A stretch of DNA of 55,507 nt, from contig CAJUEY010000019.1 in the NCBI GenBank assembly GCA_910585825.1, positions 1 to 55,507 of the forward strand. Direction: 5' to 3'. Positions 1 to 9,112 of the stretch are shown in pieces (the first letter of the stretch is position 1; each line of letters starts with the position of its first letter). The notes under the pieces were generated by a model. It made no database searches. It was not told where the DNA came from and worked only from the letters and a program-made list of their open reading frames with translations. This stretch comes from an uncultured Lachnospiraceae bacterium (lineage in GTDB: Bacteria > Bacillota > Clostridia > Lachnospirales > Lachnospiraceae). The position numbers were made by a program, and so were the translations under genes.

Positions 1-132
1 ACCTATCAGAAACACAAACGGATTAACAAAAAATTCACCGCCACAAATGACAGCTGCTATTAGTACTATTCCAATAAGAATCAACCATAAACCACATTGC
101 TTTTTGTGGTTAAATTCCAATATTTCTTTCAT
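1..132 (-). CDS. Small membrane protein, N-terminal part (runs off window)
   Basis: The reverse strand opens with ATG at 132-130 behind a strong AGGAGG ribosome binding site and stays open for 44 codons to the window edge. The visible protein starts MKEILEFNHKKQCGLWLILIG: a short basic cytoplasmic segment and then a hydrophobic stretch that looks like a transmembrane helix, with a second hydrophobic stretch starting near the edge. No family is recognised from this fragment. It neighbours a mobile-element remnant, so it may be accessory. Confidence 0.6.
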   Translation of the reverse strand, partial: MKEILEFNHKKQCGLWLILIGIVLIAAVICGGEFFVNPFVFLIG

Positions 133-283
133 TTCGTTCCTCCTGTAAATTTCAATTTTCCAGTCTAACTTCTTTTTCCAATTATACATGAAAACATGGG
201 ATTTTTCAATTCTCAAACTGTCTTACTGTCTTTGCTTAGGTTTGGATGGGACTGCCGCTTATTACGGAAACGCTGTCATTCAC

Positions 284-658
284 CTATGAATAAATTATAT
301 CATTTTCAACAACTTCCCTTACACACGCCAAAATGTTATTCATCTTTTGAATCCATAAGAATTGATTTTTTGATTTCAACTGTTCTGTCACGCCTTGCTT
401 GTCGGAATATTTCGTTGCCAGCCGAAAAAACATATCTACTGCCAGTGCGTCTACACTTGTAAGATATTCATTCAGCCTGCCGCTGGTAAAGAGGACCATA
501 TATAAAACCTTATGGTTTTGTTTCAAATACTTTGCATGTCTCTGTCCCCATACGCCGATATGCTTTTCTTTTTCGGCAGGTAAGGCGAGCGCAGGCAAAT
601 AATAATCGCCAACCTTTGTATATGTCCCGCCCATCTATTCAAACAATGTCTTTTCCAT
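284..658 (-). pseudogene. tnpV: TnpV-family transposon protein with an amber codon at position 8
   Basis: The 116-aa open frame from ATG at 634 (starting MGGTYTKVGDYYLPAL) matches the TnpV family, small proteins of unknown biochemical role carried by clostridial transposons and conjugative elements. Family members usually begin MEKTLFEQMGGTY. Here an ATG at 658 with a GGAGG upstream reads M-E-K-T-L-F-E and then TAG, in frame with the rest, so a CAG glutamine codon appears to have become amber. The stop is immediately followed by ATG (TAGATG), so re-initiation could still give a protein lacking eight residues. The C-terminus (VREVVENDIIYS) looks complete. Either a fresh pseudogene or a gene surviving by re-initiation. 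Confidence 0.75.
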
Positions 659-1156
659 AGTATTAATCCTCCATAATTTTATTTTTGGGTTAGTTGTTGA
701 CTGCTTTGATATGCACATTACCAACCGCTAAGTGCTGCTTTGAATTTTGCATTACCTTTCCTCATTGTGTCAAAAAAATTACATTTTACAAATATGTGAT
801 TATATTTTCGTATAGAGTAAGCCAGCGAGAAAAGCATTCCTGCTTTTTACGCTGGCTTTTGCCTTTGCTATCGCCCATAAGTTGTATTCCAATAATGTTT
901 TCAAATTATCTCCTTATGTGGTGACAGCCTTTGCGGTTTTTCTTTTGTCGTTTTTATCGGAATGTGCCACAGGGCCAGACGAACCCAAGATTTTCTGGGG
1001 TGCAAGGCATAAGTGCGCCCAATTTCAAAGAAAGCAACCCTCAGATAGAGGGGTGTAACCTGTTTCTTGTACGATGGAGGGGCAGCGGAAAGTTACTTTT
1101 ATGGCTCATTTGACAATGTTCAAGTACCTGTTCTATCGGTTGTGAAACAAATTTCC
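659..1156. other. Gene-free stretch, probable mobile-element remnant with hairpins
   Basis: No convincing gene. An 18-bp hairpin with two mismatches and a TTCC loop lies at 819-858 (arms beginning AAGCCAGCG and ending CGCTGGCTT). Two further hairpins lie at 998-1020 (GGGTGCA / TGCGCCC) and 1038-1052 (CCCTC / GAGGG). The run 958-1115 resembles, from memory only, non-coding sequence of clostridial conjugative elements; that would fit the adjacent tnpV remnant, but I cannot assign it an oriT or replication role. Confidence 0.35.
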
Positions 1157-1197
1157 TTGAATCCTCTTTGGAATTGGATTAGAATATGATATCATAT
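1157..1197 (+). promoter_or_regulatory. Promoter of the restriction-modification operon with a palindrome over the -10
   Basis: TTGAAT (1157-1162), a 17-bp spacer and TAGAAT (1180-1185) form a good vegetative promoter. A perfect 14-bp palindrome, ATATGATATCATAT (1184-1197), overlaps the -10, as expected of an operator. Its core TGATATCA recurs at 1264-1271 inside the downstream leader ORF. Confidence 0.5.
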
Positions 1198-1237
1198 GAA
1201 AAGTGTTTGTATAATCAATGAAATTGAGGGGGATTTT

Positions 1238-1363
1238 ATGAGGAAGACACAGAACCATGATCATGATATCAGTTTGGAAAAAACTGTTGAATATATAGGA
1301 ATGAAACCAGGGACGTTCTGTGGATGGGTTAATAGTGGAAAGAGCGCGGGAAACGATGAGTGA
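1238..1363 (+). CDS. 41-aa leader protein of the R-M operon, possible controller remnant
   Basis: ATG at 1238 follows GAGGGGG with normal spacing and opens a 41-aa frame (MRKTQNHDHDISLEKTVEYI...) ending TGA at 1361-1363, which overlaps the likely start of the adenine methyltransferase (ATGAGTGA). The overlap suggests translational coupling. The segment VEYIGMKPGTFCGWVNSGKS could be part of a helix-turn-helix, which would suit a controller-type protein given the palindrome in its promoter, but the protein is too short for a full HTH repressor. No family recognised. Confidence 0.5.
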   Translation: MRKTQNHDHDISLEKTVEYIGMKPGTFCGWVNSGKSAGNDE

Positions 1364-2999
1364 AAAAAAAACAAGTAACATGATGGCGGAAGCGCTTAAT
1401 GAGACTTTTGCATATTTCAAACCAAGATATGAGGAAAGGGATATAGAAGCGCTTAAGGGGATATTGTTGACAATTGCAGGAATGGAGTCGTTTCGATTTT
1501 CATCGGTAGAAGGGAAAAGCTATTCATATGAAACTATTCAAGAAACGCTGTCAACCCTAAATGAAAAAGAATCCATCAGAAAAAGCAAGGGAGTTTATTA
1601 TACCCCGTCTGATGTAGTGCATTTTATTATTGACAATAGTATAAAATCCGTATATGGCAAACTTGAAACAAATGGTTTGCATGTAATGGATTTAAACGAA
1701 ATACCCTATCATTCTTTTTGCATGACCAAGCTGGTGTTAGATCCGACCTGTGGAGCTGGAGAATTTGTTCTTGCACTGCTTGAAACAAAATTTGATTTGC
1801 TTGATAAACATGCAGAGCACATAACGGGAGGAATGATTAAAAAAATTATTTCGACTATTTATGGGAATGATATCAATAAAGAATCTACTTCTATCACGAA
1901 GATTAGATTATTTTTATGTGCACTGAGACGTTATGGTTTAAAAAGATGTTCTGCGATTGACAGGATTTTAAATGAGAATTTTACAAATAAGGACTTTATT
2001 TCAAAGACGCCTGATCTGGGGCATAAGTTTGATTTGATTATTGGGAATCCGCCGTATGTGGAAGACGGTAAGAGTGAGCTTCAATTAGCAAAAAAGTATG
2101 GAAACATTTATGCGAATGTATTGAATAATTCCGCCGAACTGCTGAACCAGAATGGCGCATTGGGATTTGTGATACCGCTGTCATATGTTTCTACGCCGAG
2201 GATGAAAAGGATTAGAAATGAACTTTTCCGAAATATATCAGAGCAATATATATTCAGCTATTCGGACAGACCTGACTGCTTATTTAAATCGGTACACCAA
2301 AAGCTGTGTATTTTGATAGGAAAAAACAGAAAAGGTGATAAGCGGGTTTTTACCGGCGGCTATCAGTATTGGTATAAAGAAGAACGCAGGCTCTTGTTTG
2401 AGCGGACGGCCGCTGTTAAGAACGATTTTGCGGTGGACGATTATATACCTAAATTGGGAACGCCTATTGATGTGGAAGTGTATAAAAAGATATGTTCTGC
2501 AAGAAACCGCGAGCGTTTAATCGATTTGCCGGGCGTCGGAGAGGATGCGGTTTATATAAATATGAGGGCGGCCTTTTGGATAAAAGCTTTTAGGCAAAAA
2601 CACGAAGGGTCTGAATACAAGCGTTTTACATTTCAAACTGCTGGAATGGCTGATTATTTTTTCTGCCTGGTAAATTCATCTTTGTTTTGGTGGTATTGGA
2701 TATGCATATCTGATTGCTGGCATATCACCAACAAAGAATTGCAGGGATTTATGGCGCCGCATATTGAGGATTACACAGTTGCTGCAAGACTGGCAGCTGA
2801 ACTGGAAGACAAACTGGAGGAAACAAAATCATATGTAGGCACCAAACAGACGGAATATGAATATAAACATAAATCCTGTGTAGCGGAGATTCATTCTGTC
2901 GATGATTTTATAAATGGATTATTCGGGTTAACTGATGCAGAAAATTTGTATATTAAGAATTTTTCATACAGATACAGAGTAAGTGGAGGCGTAGAATGA
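1356..2999 (+). CDS. N6-adenine DNA methyltransferase of a LlaJI-like R-M system
   Basis: This 547-aa protein is a class of restriction-modification methyltransferase that transfers methyl from SAM to the exocyclic N6 of adenine. Motif I is DPTCGAGEF from about residue 129, with the catalytic NPPY at about 231; the region after NPPY (about 240-450) is where Eco57I/TaqI-like enzymes read DNA. The start at 1356 is preferred over an upstream ATG at 1320 because it overlaps the leader ORF stop. Its stop overlaps the next start (ATGA). It presumably protects host sites on one strand while the next gene protects the other, as expected for an asymmetric recognition site. No nuclease domain is evident, so it is not a fused type IIG enzyme. 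Confidence 0.85.
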   Translation: MSEKKTSNMMAEALNETFAYFKPRYEERDIEALKGILLTIAGMESFRFSSVEGKSYSYETIQETLSTLNEKESIRKSKGVYYTPSDVVHFIIDNSIKSVYGKLETNGLHVMDLNEIPYHSFCMTKLVLDPTCGAGEFVLALLETKFDLLDKHAEHITGGMIKKIISTIYGNDINKESTSITKIRLFLCALRRYGLKRCSAIDRILNENFTNKDFISKTPDLGHKFDLIIGNPPYVEDGKSELQLAKKYGNIYANVLNNSAELLNQNGALGFVIPLSYVSTPRMKRIRNELFRNISEQYIFSYSDRPDCLFKSVHQKLCILIGKNRKGDKRVFTGGYQYWYKEERRLLFERTAAVKNDFAVDDYIPKLGTPIDVEVYKKICSARNRERLIDLPGVGEDAVYINMRAAFWIKAFRQKHEGSEYKRFTFQTAGMADYFFCLVNSSLFWWYWICISDCWHITNKELQGFMAPHIEDYTVAARLAAELEDKLEETKSYVGTKQTEYEYKHKSCVAEIHSVDDFINGLFGLTDAENLYIKNFSYRYRVSGGVE

Positions 3000-4099
3000 A
3001 GGTAATAGACTTGTTTGCAGGCTGCGGCGGACTGTCTCTTGGTTTTATTAAGGACGGATACGAAGTCGACAGAGCGGTTGAATTCGATGCATCAATAGCC
3101 AATACATATAAACAGAATCACCCCAAAGTGGATGTAATTGTCGATGATATTAAAAACATAGACCATTCCGGCATATTCAAAAGAGGGGATGCAGATGTAA
3201 TTATAGGAGGACCGCCCTGTCAGGGTTTCTCCATGGCTGGGGCAAGAATAAGGCGCGGGTTTATAGACGACCCAAGAAATTATCTTTTTAAGCATTATTT
3301 TAATGTTGTGAAGACAGTAAAGCCGAAAGTTTTTGTTATGGAAAATGTCAAGGGCATGCTGACCATGCAGAAAGGAAAGATATTTGAAGAAATTATGAGA
3401 ATCTTTTCGGATGCTGATATGATTGGCGGCAAGCCCTATGATACTTACCGCAGAATTGTCAGGGCTGTTGATTTTGGAGTGCCGCAAAAAAGAGAAAGAT
3501 TGATCATCATCGGCACTACCATAAAAGGTATCGATTTTGATCGTTTATGGGATGCTGTACGCAAGGAAATAAAATCGGAACAGCCTTCTTATTTTGAAAC
3601 AGTAACGGTTCAAGACGCTATAGGAAATCTTGGTAAGGCGGCACAAGACGGTAAAATCGGAAATCCTGCGCCTGAAACAGATTATGAGAGGTATCTTGCC
3701 TGTAATTTACAGACTCTCGAGAATCACACGCAGACCAACCATTCGGCATTGGCGGTGGATCGAATGAAACGGGTAAATAACGGAGAGAATTATACTGCTT
3801 TGGAGGAGCAGATTCATTCTGTTCATAGCGGCGCTTACGGGAGGCTGTGTTGGGATGAGCAGGCGCCGACAATCACAACCAGGTTTGATACGCCTGCGGG
3901 CGGCAGATTTATACATCCAACGGAAGACAGAACGCTCACGCCGCGTGAGGCGGCAAGAATACAGAGTTTTCCGGATGATTTTGTTTTTTATGGAAGTAAA
4001 ACGTCTGTCTGTAAGCAGATAGGAAATGCTGTGCCTCCAAAGGTATCGTACTTTCTTGCCAGACTTGTTAAAAACATTTTAGCAATGGAGGAAGATTAA
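2996..4099 (+). CDS. C5-cytosine DNA methyltransferase
   Basis: All the landmarks of the Dcm/HhaI family are in order: FAGCGGLSLGF (SAM binding, from about residue 7), GGPPCQGFS with catalytic Cys75, MENVKGM (about 115-121), PQKRERL (about 163) and the C-terminal RIQSFPDDF and KQIGNAVPP motifs. The target-recognition segment lies between them, about residues 180-290. At 367 aa it has a typical length. It overlaps the adenine methyltransferase by 4 bp, and the McrB-like gene starts at the very next base, so the four genes look like one transcript. In LlaJI and BsuMI both methyltransferases are C5 enzymes; here only the second is. Confidence 0.93.
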   Translation: MKVIDLFAGCGGLSLGFIKDGYEVDRAVEFDASIANTYKQNHPKVDVIVDDIKNIDHSGIFKRGDADVIIGGPPCQGFSMAGARIRRGFIDDPRNYLFKHYFNVVKTVKPKVFVMENVKGMLTMQKGKIFEEIMRIFSDADMIGGKPYDTYRRIVRAVDFGVPQKRERLIIIGTTIKGIDFDRLWDAVRKEIKSEQPSYFETVTVQDAIGNLGKAAQDGKIGNPAPETDYERYLACNLQTLENHTQTNHSALAVDRMKRVNNGENYTALEEQIHSVHSGAYGRLCWDEQAPTITTRFDTPAGGRFIHPTEDRTLTPREAARIQSFPDDFVFYGSKTSVCKQIGNAVPPKVSYFLARLVKNILAMEED

Positions 4100-6079
4100 A
4101 TGAATCCTATTCTTGAAACAAAAATTAAGGAGCTTGAAAAAGCAAGCGACTATGAGTGCTGGTATTTGGTAAAACAGCCAACTGCATTTGACAGCTTGTG
4201 TTATCTGGTATCTTTTCTGAAAAAGTATCAGTCTGCAGACGTGCGAGAAAATCTGCAGAATTTTATCAGTGAAGAATTACGAAAGTTAAAATCCATTCAC
4301 CCTGATTTAGAGATCTCGAACAATTATCGTGCGCTGCGGGTTGCCGCTTTTTTTGGACTGATAACAATGACGTCGTCAAAATATGACGAGGCAGTCATCA
4401 CAGAGACCTTCCATGAAATTACGAATCGCTGCGGTGGTAATTATGAGAAAACAGAATTATATGCGGACATCATTCAAAGGCAGATAGAGAAAATGTTTAT
4501 CAGCTCACAAATTGACGAGGCATATCAGGGTGTGAGACGAGATTACAGGCTTTATCCTGTCATGCTGCTCTATAAAGTTCTGCTTGAACTTGGCCGTTCG
4601 TCTGGAAAGTATAGTATTTCCATGACGGAATACAGGTATCTTGTGGCCACTACAAAAAAATTTGAAGATTTTTTAGAAACCTTGCTGCTAATTGGGCTGC
4701 TGCGAAAAGATATGGGAAATGCCTCTGATCATTTTGAACGATACAGAACGAAATTCGATAATCGTTTGATCCAGGCGCTGAGACAATTAGAAACATTAAC
4801 CATTGACAAGGATTCCATATCGCTGAAAGTCGAGAAGATTGAGGAAGTTGCCAAGAAAGTATTTATTTTTGAGCAAAACCCGAATGTATTTGCTACAGAA
4901 AACTATCTTGGATTTTTAGGGTCTGTGAAGTCATTGTTTGATATTGAAAAATTTGAGGCGCAGATTAGCGATAGAGAGACTGCCACAGAAGATGCAGCTG
5001 ATGACAAGGAGAAGAACAGATTAACAACAGGTACAAACGTCCTTTTATATGGTGTTCCCGGATCGGGAAAAAGCTGGACGATTGAACATGAATATCGTAA
5101 GCCGGGAAGCGTAGTAGTAAGATTGGTTTTCCATCCGGATTACACTTATTCGGACTTTGTAGGTCAGATTCTGCCAAGCGTTGCAGAGAATGGACAAGTC
5201 AGCTATCAGTTTACGCCTGGTCCGTTGACGAATATTCTTCATGACGCCTATCATCATCCTGGCGAGGAGTATATTCTGATTATCGAGGAAATAAACAGAG
5301 GCAATGCTCCGGCAATCTTTGGTGAAATATTTCAGCTGTTAGATAGAAAAATTGAAATCAAAGAGGAGAATGACGACGGTTTTCCTGTAGGAACAAGCGA
5401 GTACGGGATCAAAAACATTGATATTGCTACAGTTATGTATGGTAAGGACAGGGCGAAAGATGATATTCGCATTCCATCAAATTTGTCTATTATCGGTACA
5501 ATGAATACTTCCGATCAGAATGTATTCACTCTTGATACGGCGTTTCAGCGTAGATGGGATATGAGGCTTATTGAGAATAATTTTGATCATGTTGAACCTG
5601 AATTTGCCGATGCCCCAATTTTGGACACAGAAATTACATGGAAGAATTTCTGTACAGAAATCAACAACATTGTGATTGGCAACGGAATGCGTATGGCTAC
5701 AGCAGAAGATAAGCGGCTTGGTACATATTTTGTTCATCTTAGAGATTTGCAATACGATGATAAGATGGGGGATCTTAACGATGGAGAATATGATTCTCTT
5801 CGCAAGAAAGAAAATGCAGATAATCTTTCTGATATGGAAAAGGAACGGCTTACACAGATTCGCGAGGCTATGAAACAGAATCGCAGATTTCCGGAGAAGG
5901 TAATAAAGTATCTTTGGGACGATGCTTTCAAATTCAATCGGGAGGTTGTGTTTGAAAGTACAGAGTATCAGAGTCTTGAACAGGTAATTCATGCGTTTAT
6001 GCATGCCAGAGGCTTTGAGAGATTTAAGATATTTAAAGACAATGTACAGGGCGCTCTCCGCGGCGCCAAAGAAGGGTAA
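4100..6079 (+). CDS. McrB-like AAA+ GTPase subunit of the restriction enzyme
   Basis: The 659-aa protein has an uncharacterised helical N-terminal region (about 1-300) and a C-terminal AAA+ domain of the McrB type. That domain has Walker A GVPGSGKS (318-325), Walker B ILIIEEINRGN (about 393-403) and the GTMNTSDQN sensor segment (about 466-474), close to the MNTADRS element typical of McrB. In McrBC and LlaJI systems this motor uses GTP to translocate DNA and activates a partner nuclease. The partner is encoded 9 bp downstream. The N-terminus likely carries the site-recognition function, as in R1.LlaJI. Confidence 0.88.
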   Translation: MNPILETKIKELEKASDYECWYLVKQPTAFDSLCYLVSFLKKYQSADVRENLQNFISEELRKLKSIHPDLEISNNYRALRVAAFFGLITMTSSKYDEAVITETFHEITNRCGGNYEKTELYADIIQRQIEKMFISSQIDEAYQGVRRDYRLYPVMLLYKVLLELGRSSGKYSISMTEYRYLVATTKKFEDFLETLLLIGLLRKDMGNASDHFERYRTKFDNRLIQALRQLETLTIDKDSISLKVEKIEEVAKKVFIFEQNPNVFATENYLGFLGSVKSLFDIEKFEAQISDRETATEDAADDKEKNRLTTGTNVLLYGVPGSGKSWTIEHEYRKPGSVVVRLVFHPDYTYSDFVGQILPSVAENGQVSYQFTPGPLTNILHDAYHHPGEEYILIIEEINRGNAPAIFGEIFQLLDRKIEIKEENDDGFPVGTSEYGIKNIDIATVMYGKDRAKDDIRIPSNLSIIGTMNTSDQNVFTLDTAFQRRWDMRLIENNFDHVEPEFADAPILDTEITWKNFCTEINNIVIGNGMRMATAEDKRLGTYFVHLRDLQYDDKMGDLNDGEYDSLRKKENADNLSDMEKERLTQIREAMKQNRRFPEKVIKYLWDDAFKFNREVVFESTEYQSLEQVIHAFMHARGFERFKIFKDNVQGALRGAKEG

Positions 6080-6088
6080 AGGTGGCGA

Positions 6089-7414
6089 ATGTCAATGGAT
6101 ATGAATTTGGCCCTGAATAAGCTGGCGGAGTATGACATACGGGCGCATTGTCATGTGAATTCCAATGAGAATGGAGACCGATTTGTGGGGATAAAAGCTG
6201 ACAGTGAGGATGCTGTGGTGTATTTTCCCATCGGATATGAATTGCCTGAAACGGATGCTGAAATCAGAATGGATATCAAACATCTGATTCAGGTGTTATC
6301 GGAGTTTACTACCAAAGCAGAAAGGCTTTTGGCAGTAAATAAGTTTACTGCGTCGCAGTCAGTTGACTTTCCGATAAATGCTTATAGAACAGTAATTGAA
6401 GATTTCCTGAATAAAGGGTGTAAATACTATGTTGAAACTGAACAGACATATAAGGCGGCTGCTGCCGGTAAGCAGGATTGGGCCAGAACAGTGAGGAAGC
6501 AGATGCCGCTCATTCAATCGCAAGAAGGAGTGAGGTCTTTTATTTTTACAAAATTTGAGGTTAGAGCGACAAAGCCCAACGATACAAAACGAATCACCCG
6601 GATTCATCGGTTTTGCGTATATGAGGCTTTTGAAAGACTGGGCTGGCTTTATGTTCCGCATAAACCAGAAGAACCGGGGCCGCATCCCGATATAAAATCG
6701 TCAATTGCTATAGTTCGGTCTAAGCTGGCAGCTGCCAATGATGACAAAAAACGGGCATTGTTCCAGGGAATGCTGGATATGTTGAATTATATGGATGAGA
6801 AGACTTCTGATAAACAGGTTTATTTTGGTACGGATGACTTTGACCATGTTTGGGAGAAGATAATTGACAAGGCATTTGGAGAGCATGATAAGAATAAGTA
6901 CTTTCCCAGATCCCGATGGCTGCTTGATTACGGAGAGTATCATGAGAAACGACCGTTAATGCCGGATACCATTATGATTTATAATGGCAAATATTATGTG
7001 CTTGATGCAAAGTGCTACAAATATGGATGGACAGGCATACCGAATCATTTGCCGAATGCATCGTCAATCAATAAACAGATTACATATGGCGAGTATATCG
7101 AAAAATATATGGGCGTGAATTCAGATTCGTTGTTCAATGCTTTTATCATGCCTTTTAACAAAGCCAAGAATTGCTTTGAGATAGGTGAAAATGTAGGCAA
7201 TATCGGCGAGGCCGTTGGAGATTGGCGCGGCAATAAAAAATACTATGAGAGAATTCAAGGAATAGTAATGGATACAAGGCATCTTATGTACCATTACTCT
7301 GGGAAACCGATAAAGGAGAAAATTGCGCTTGCCGAATGTATAGAGGCTGTTATGCAGCGGGCTCCTGTCCCGCCGGCGGTAAATCCGCCGATGCCAGAAT
7401 CTGCGATATATTGA
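6089..7414 (+). CDS. LlaJI-family restriction endonuclease subunit
   Basis: The 441-aa product matches the LlaJI restriction endonuclease family. Its C-terminal half carries a PD-(D/E)xK-type site: PD at 292-293 and LDAK at 305-308 (candidate metal ligands D293 and D306, with K308), in the context of IMIYNGKYYVLDAKCYKYG. It follows the McrB-like gene with its own AAAGGTGG ribosome binding site and is the last gene of the operon. By analogy to R2.LlaJI it should cut DNA only together with the GTPase. The Pro-rich tail (APVPPAVNPPMP) is unusual but short. The target sequence cannot be read from the protein. Confidence 0.82.
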   Translation: MSMDMNLALNKLAEYDIRAHCHVNSNENGDRFVGIKADSEDAVVYFPIGYELPETDAEIRMDIKHLIQVLSEFTTKAERLLAVNKFTASQSVDFPINAYRTVIEDFLNKGCKYYVETEQTYKAAAAGKQDWARTVRKQMPLIQSQEGVRSFIFTKFEVRATKPNDTKRITRIHRFCVYEAFERLGWLYVPHKPEEPGPHPDIKSSIAIVRSKLAAANDDKKRALFQGMLDMLNYMDEKTSDKQVYFGTDDFDHVWEKIIDKAFGEHDKNKYFPRSRWLLDYGEYHEKRPLMPDTIMIYNGKYYVLDAKCYKYGWTGIPNHLPNASSINKQITYGEYIEKYMGVNSDSLFNAFIMPFNKAKNCFEIGENVGNIGEAVGDWRGNKKYYERIQGIVMDTRHLMYHYSGKPIKEKIALAECIEAVMQRAPVPPAVNPPMPESAIY

Positions 7415-7502
7415 TTTCAGAAATGCCGGCTGTGATGTTTGTTGAACCAACTATGCAGTATCTTGAAAATATTTCCTGTTGAGGTGTTTGCAGCAGTTTA
7501 AC

Positions 7503-7534
7503 TTGACTTTAATTTTTCAGCTCTATAGTATAAT
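7503..7534 (+). promoter_or_regulatory. Candidate promoter of the LRR protein gene
   Basis: TTGACT (7503-7508) precedes TATAGTATAAT (7524-7534). Two -10 registers are possible, TATAGT with a 15-bp spacer or TATAAT with a 20-bp spacer; neither is the ideal 17. Confidence 0.4.
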
Positions 7535-7562
7535 ACAGGGAGTTGCAGAAAGGAGCAAAAAT

Positions 7563-8846
7563 ATGAAGAAAAAATTATTGAGTATTTTGTTAGCCGTTTC
7601 GACTATGGTTTCCAGTGTAGCTTATTCTGATTTTTATGCAGAAGGCGCCACGGAGAAAATTAATATGGCATCAGAAGGAGAGACTGTTGCAACGCCGCAA
7701 GGTCCAACAACAGTAACACCGCAGGGTCCGACTACAGTAACGCCGCAGGGTCCGACTACAGTAACGCCGCAGGGTCCGACTACGGTAACGCCGCAAGGTC
7801 CGACCACAGTAACGCCGCAGGGTCCGACCACGGTAACGCCGCAGGGTCCAACCACAGTAACGCCGCAGGGTCCGACAATAGTAACGCCGCAAGGCCCGAC
7901 CACTGATCCGTCAGAGGAGCCGCCGGTAATTACGACACATCCGGCAGGAACAGAATTGGCGGCAGGGACAGACAAATATACAGTGGCGGAACAAGGCGCC
8001 ACAGTGACATATACAGGCACTACGGCTGCAGGCGCGATTACCATTCCGGCCACTGTTACAATTGATGGAATTTCGTATCGAGTGATTTCCATAGCAGACG
8101 GAGCTTTTAAGGACAATCAGGAGATCACATCGGTAATCATCGGAGAAAATGCGACTACAATTGGAAATTCTGCATTTTCAAACTGTTCTAAGTTAGAGTC
8201 GGTTTCTATGGGTGGAAATATCACATTTATCGGCAAAGAGGCATTTTATAACTGTATTGCGCTTACTGCAATTGAAATTCCAAAAACTGTCACTACGCTG
8301 AATGAAAAAACGTTTATGGGATGTACTGCACTGAAAACAGCCACGCTGAATGAAGGTCTGCTGACAATTGATAAAGAAGTATTCAGAAACTGTGGTACAT
8401 TAAAAGAGATTACGGTTCCAAAATCAGTCACAAATATAAAGGCAAATGCATTTAACAGCTGTGCAAAACTTTCAGATATTGAATTGAAAGCAGGCTTAAC
8501 GTCAATTGGAAAGCAGGCATTTGCAAACTGTGTAGCTCTGAAAAATGTTAAGATTCCAAAAGGAGTTACAACGATTAAAGCGAAAGCGTTTTATGGAGAT
8601 ACAAAACTGACCACTGTAACGATTGGCAAAGGAATAAAAAGCATCAAAAAAGAAGCGTTTTATGGATGCAAAAAACTGAGTGTGATTACGATCCGGTCAA
8701 CAGTTTTGACCTCTGTGAAGTCAAACGCATTTTACGGTATTAAAAAATTGGCTTTGATTCGTGTAAAATCCTCAAAATTGAGCGCTTATACGAAACTTTT
8801 AAGCGGAAAAGGCCAGGGCGCCAAAGTAGCAGTGGTAAGGATATAA
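7563..8846 (+). CDS. Secreted BspA-type leucine-rich-repeat protein with a PQGPTTVT tract
   Basis: Translation most likely starts at ATG 7563, 7 nt after AAAGGAG, giving 427 aa. Residues 1 to about 25 (KKK, hydrophobic core, AYSDFYAEGA) form a Sec signal peptide. A low-complexity region of nine TPQGPTTV octads follows (about residues 44-115), then a Pro/Thr linker. From about residue 150 there are roughly nine or ten BspA-type LRRs (pattern: I..xAFxxCxxLxxVxIPxxVxxI), ending in a Lys-rich C-terminal segment. No LPXTG or transmembrane anchor is seen, so it is probably secreted or loosely wall-bound through its basic end. BspA-type LRR proteins of gut bacteria often bind host or matrix proteins; that role is inference here. 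Confidence 0.85.
   Translation: MKKKLLSILLAVSTMVSSVAYSDFYAEGATEKINMASEGETVATPQGPTTVTPQGPTTVTPQGPTTVTPQGPTTVTPQGPTTVTPQGPTTVTPQGPTTVTPQGPTIVTPQGPTTDPSEEPPVITTHPAGTELAAGTDKYTVAEQGATVTYTGTTAAGAITIPATVTIDGISYRVISIADGAFKDNQEITSVIIGENATTIGNSAFSNCSKLESVSMGGNITFIGKEAFYNCIALTAIEIPKTVTTLNEKTFMGCTALKTATLNEGLLTIDKEVFRNCGTLKEITVPKSVTNIKANAFNSCAKLSDIELKAGLTSIGKQAFANCVALKNVKIPKGVTTIKAKAFYGDTKLTTVTIGKGIKSIKKEAFYGCKKLSVITIRSTVLTSVKSNAFYGIKKLALIRVKSSKLSAYTKLLSGKGQGAKVAVVRI
7692..7907 (+). repeat. Nine tandem 24-bp repeats encoding TPQGPTTV
   Basis: Nine in-frame 24-bp units (consensus ACGCCGCAGGGTCCGACTAC plus AGTA) encode the octad. They differ almost only at silent third positions; one unit has I for T and the last ends in D. 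Such tracts change length by slippage or recombination and would keep the reading frame. Confidence 0.97.
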
Positions 8847-8890
8847 AAAGATAACAGAAGGAAAAGATTTTGCTGTAGTATTTACATATA

Positions 8891-8925
8891 AAAACAGAGA
8901 GAACGATTGTTTTCTCTGTTTTTTT
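8891..8925 (+). terminator. Rho-independent terminator after the LRR gene
   Basis: The arms AAAACAGAGAGAA and TTTTCTCTGTTTT, with one mismatch, flank a 6-nt loop, and a T run follows. Confidence 0.85.
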
Positions 8926-9112
8926 GTGTGCCCGGTATGTGTGCAATTTAATCGGTGAAAGTCGTGTCCTAAACGACGCCTTCCAGACATTACCGATTTA
9001 CAAATGTATGTTCGCATACTATTATGGATTTATCATTTTTATTAGGAATAAGAATGTGTAATTGTGAAACAAGTTCGCAATTCTGATTTCAATTTGGAAA
9101 GGAGCGCTGGCG

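Noticed and set aside
931..1113. 60-aa ORF in the region before the R-M operon
   Set aside because: No ribosome binding site and the composition is dominated by hairpin-forming DNA; more likely a non-coding remnant of a mobile element.
7634..8116. Long open frames antisense to the LRR gene repeat region
   Set aside because: They arise because the 24-bp repeat lacks stops in several frames; they have no ribosome binding site, and the sense frame is a clear secreted LRR protein.
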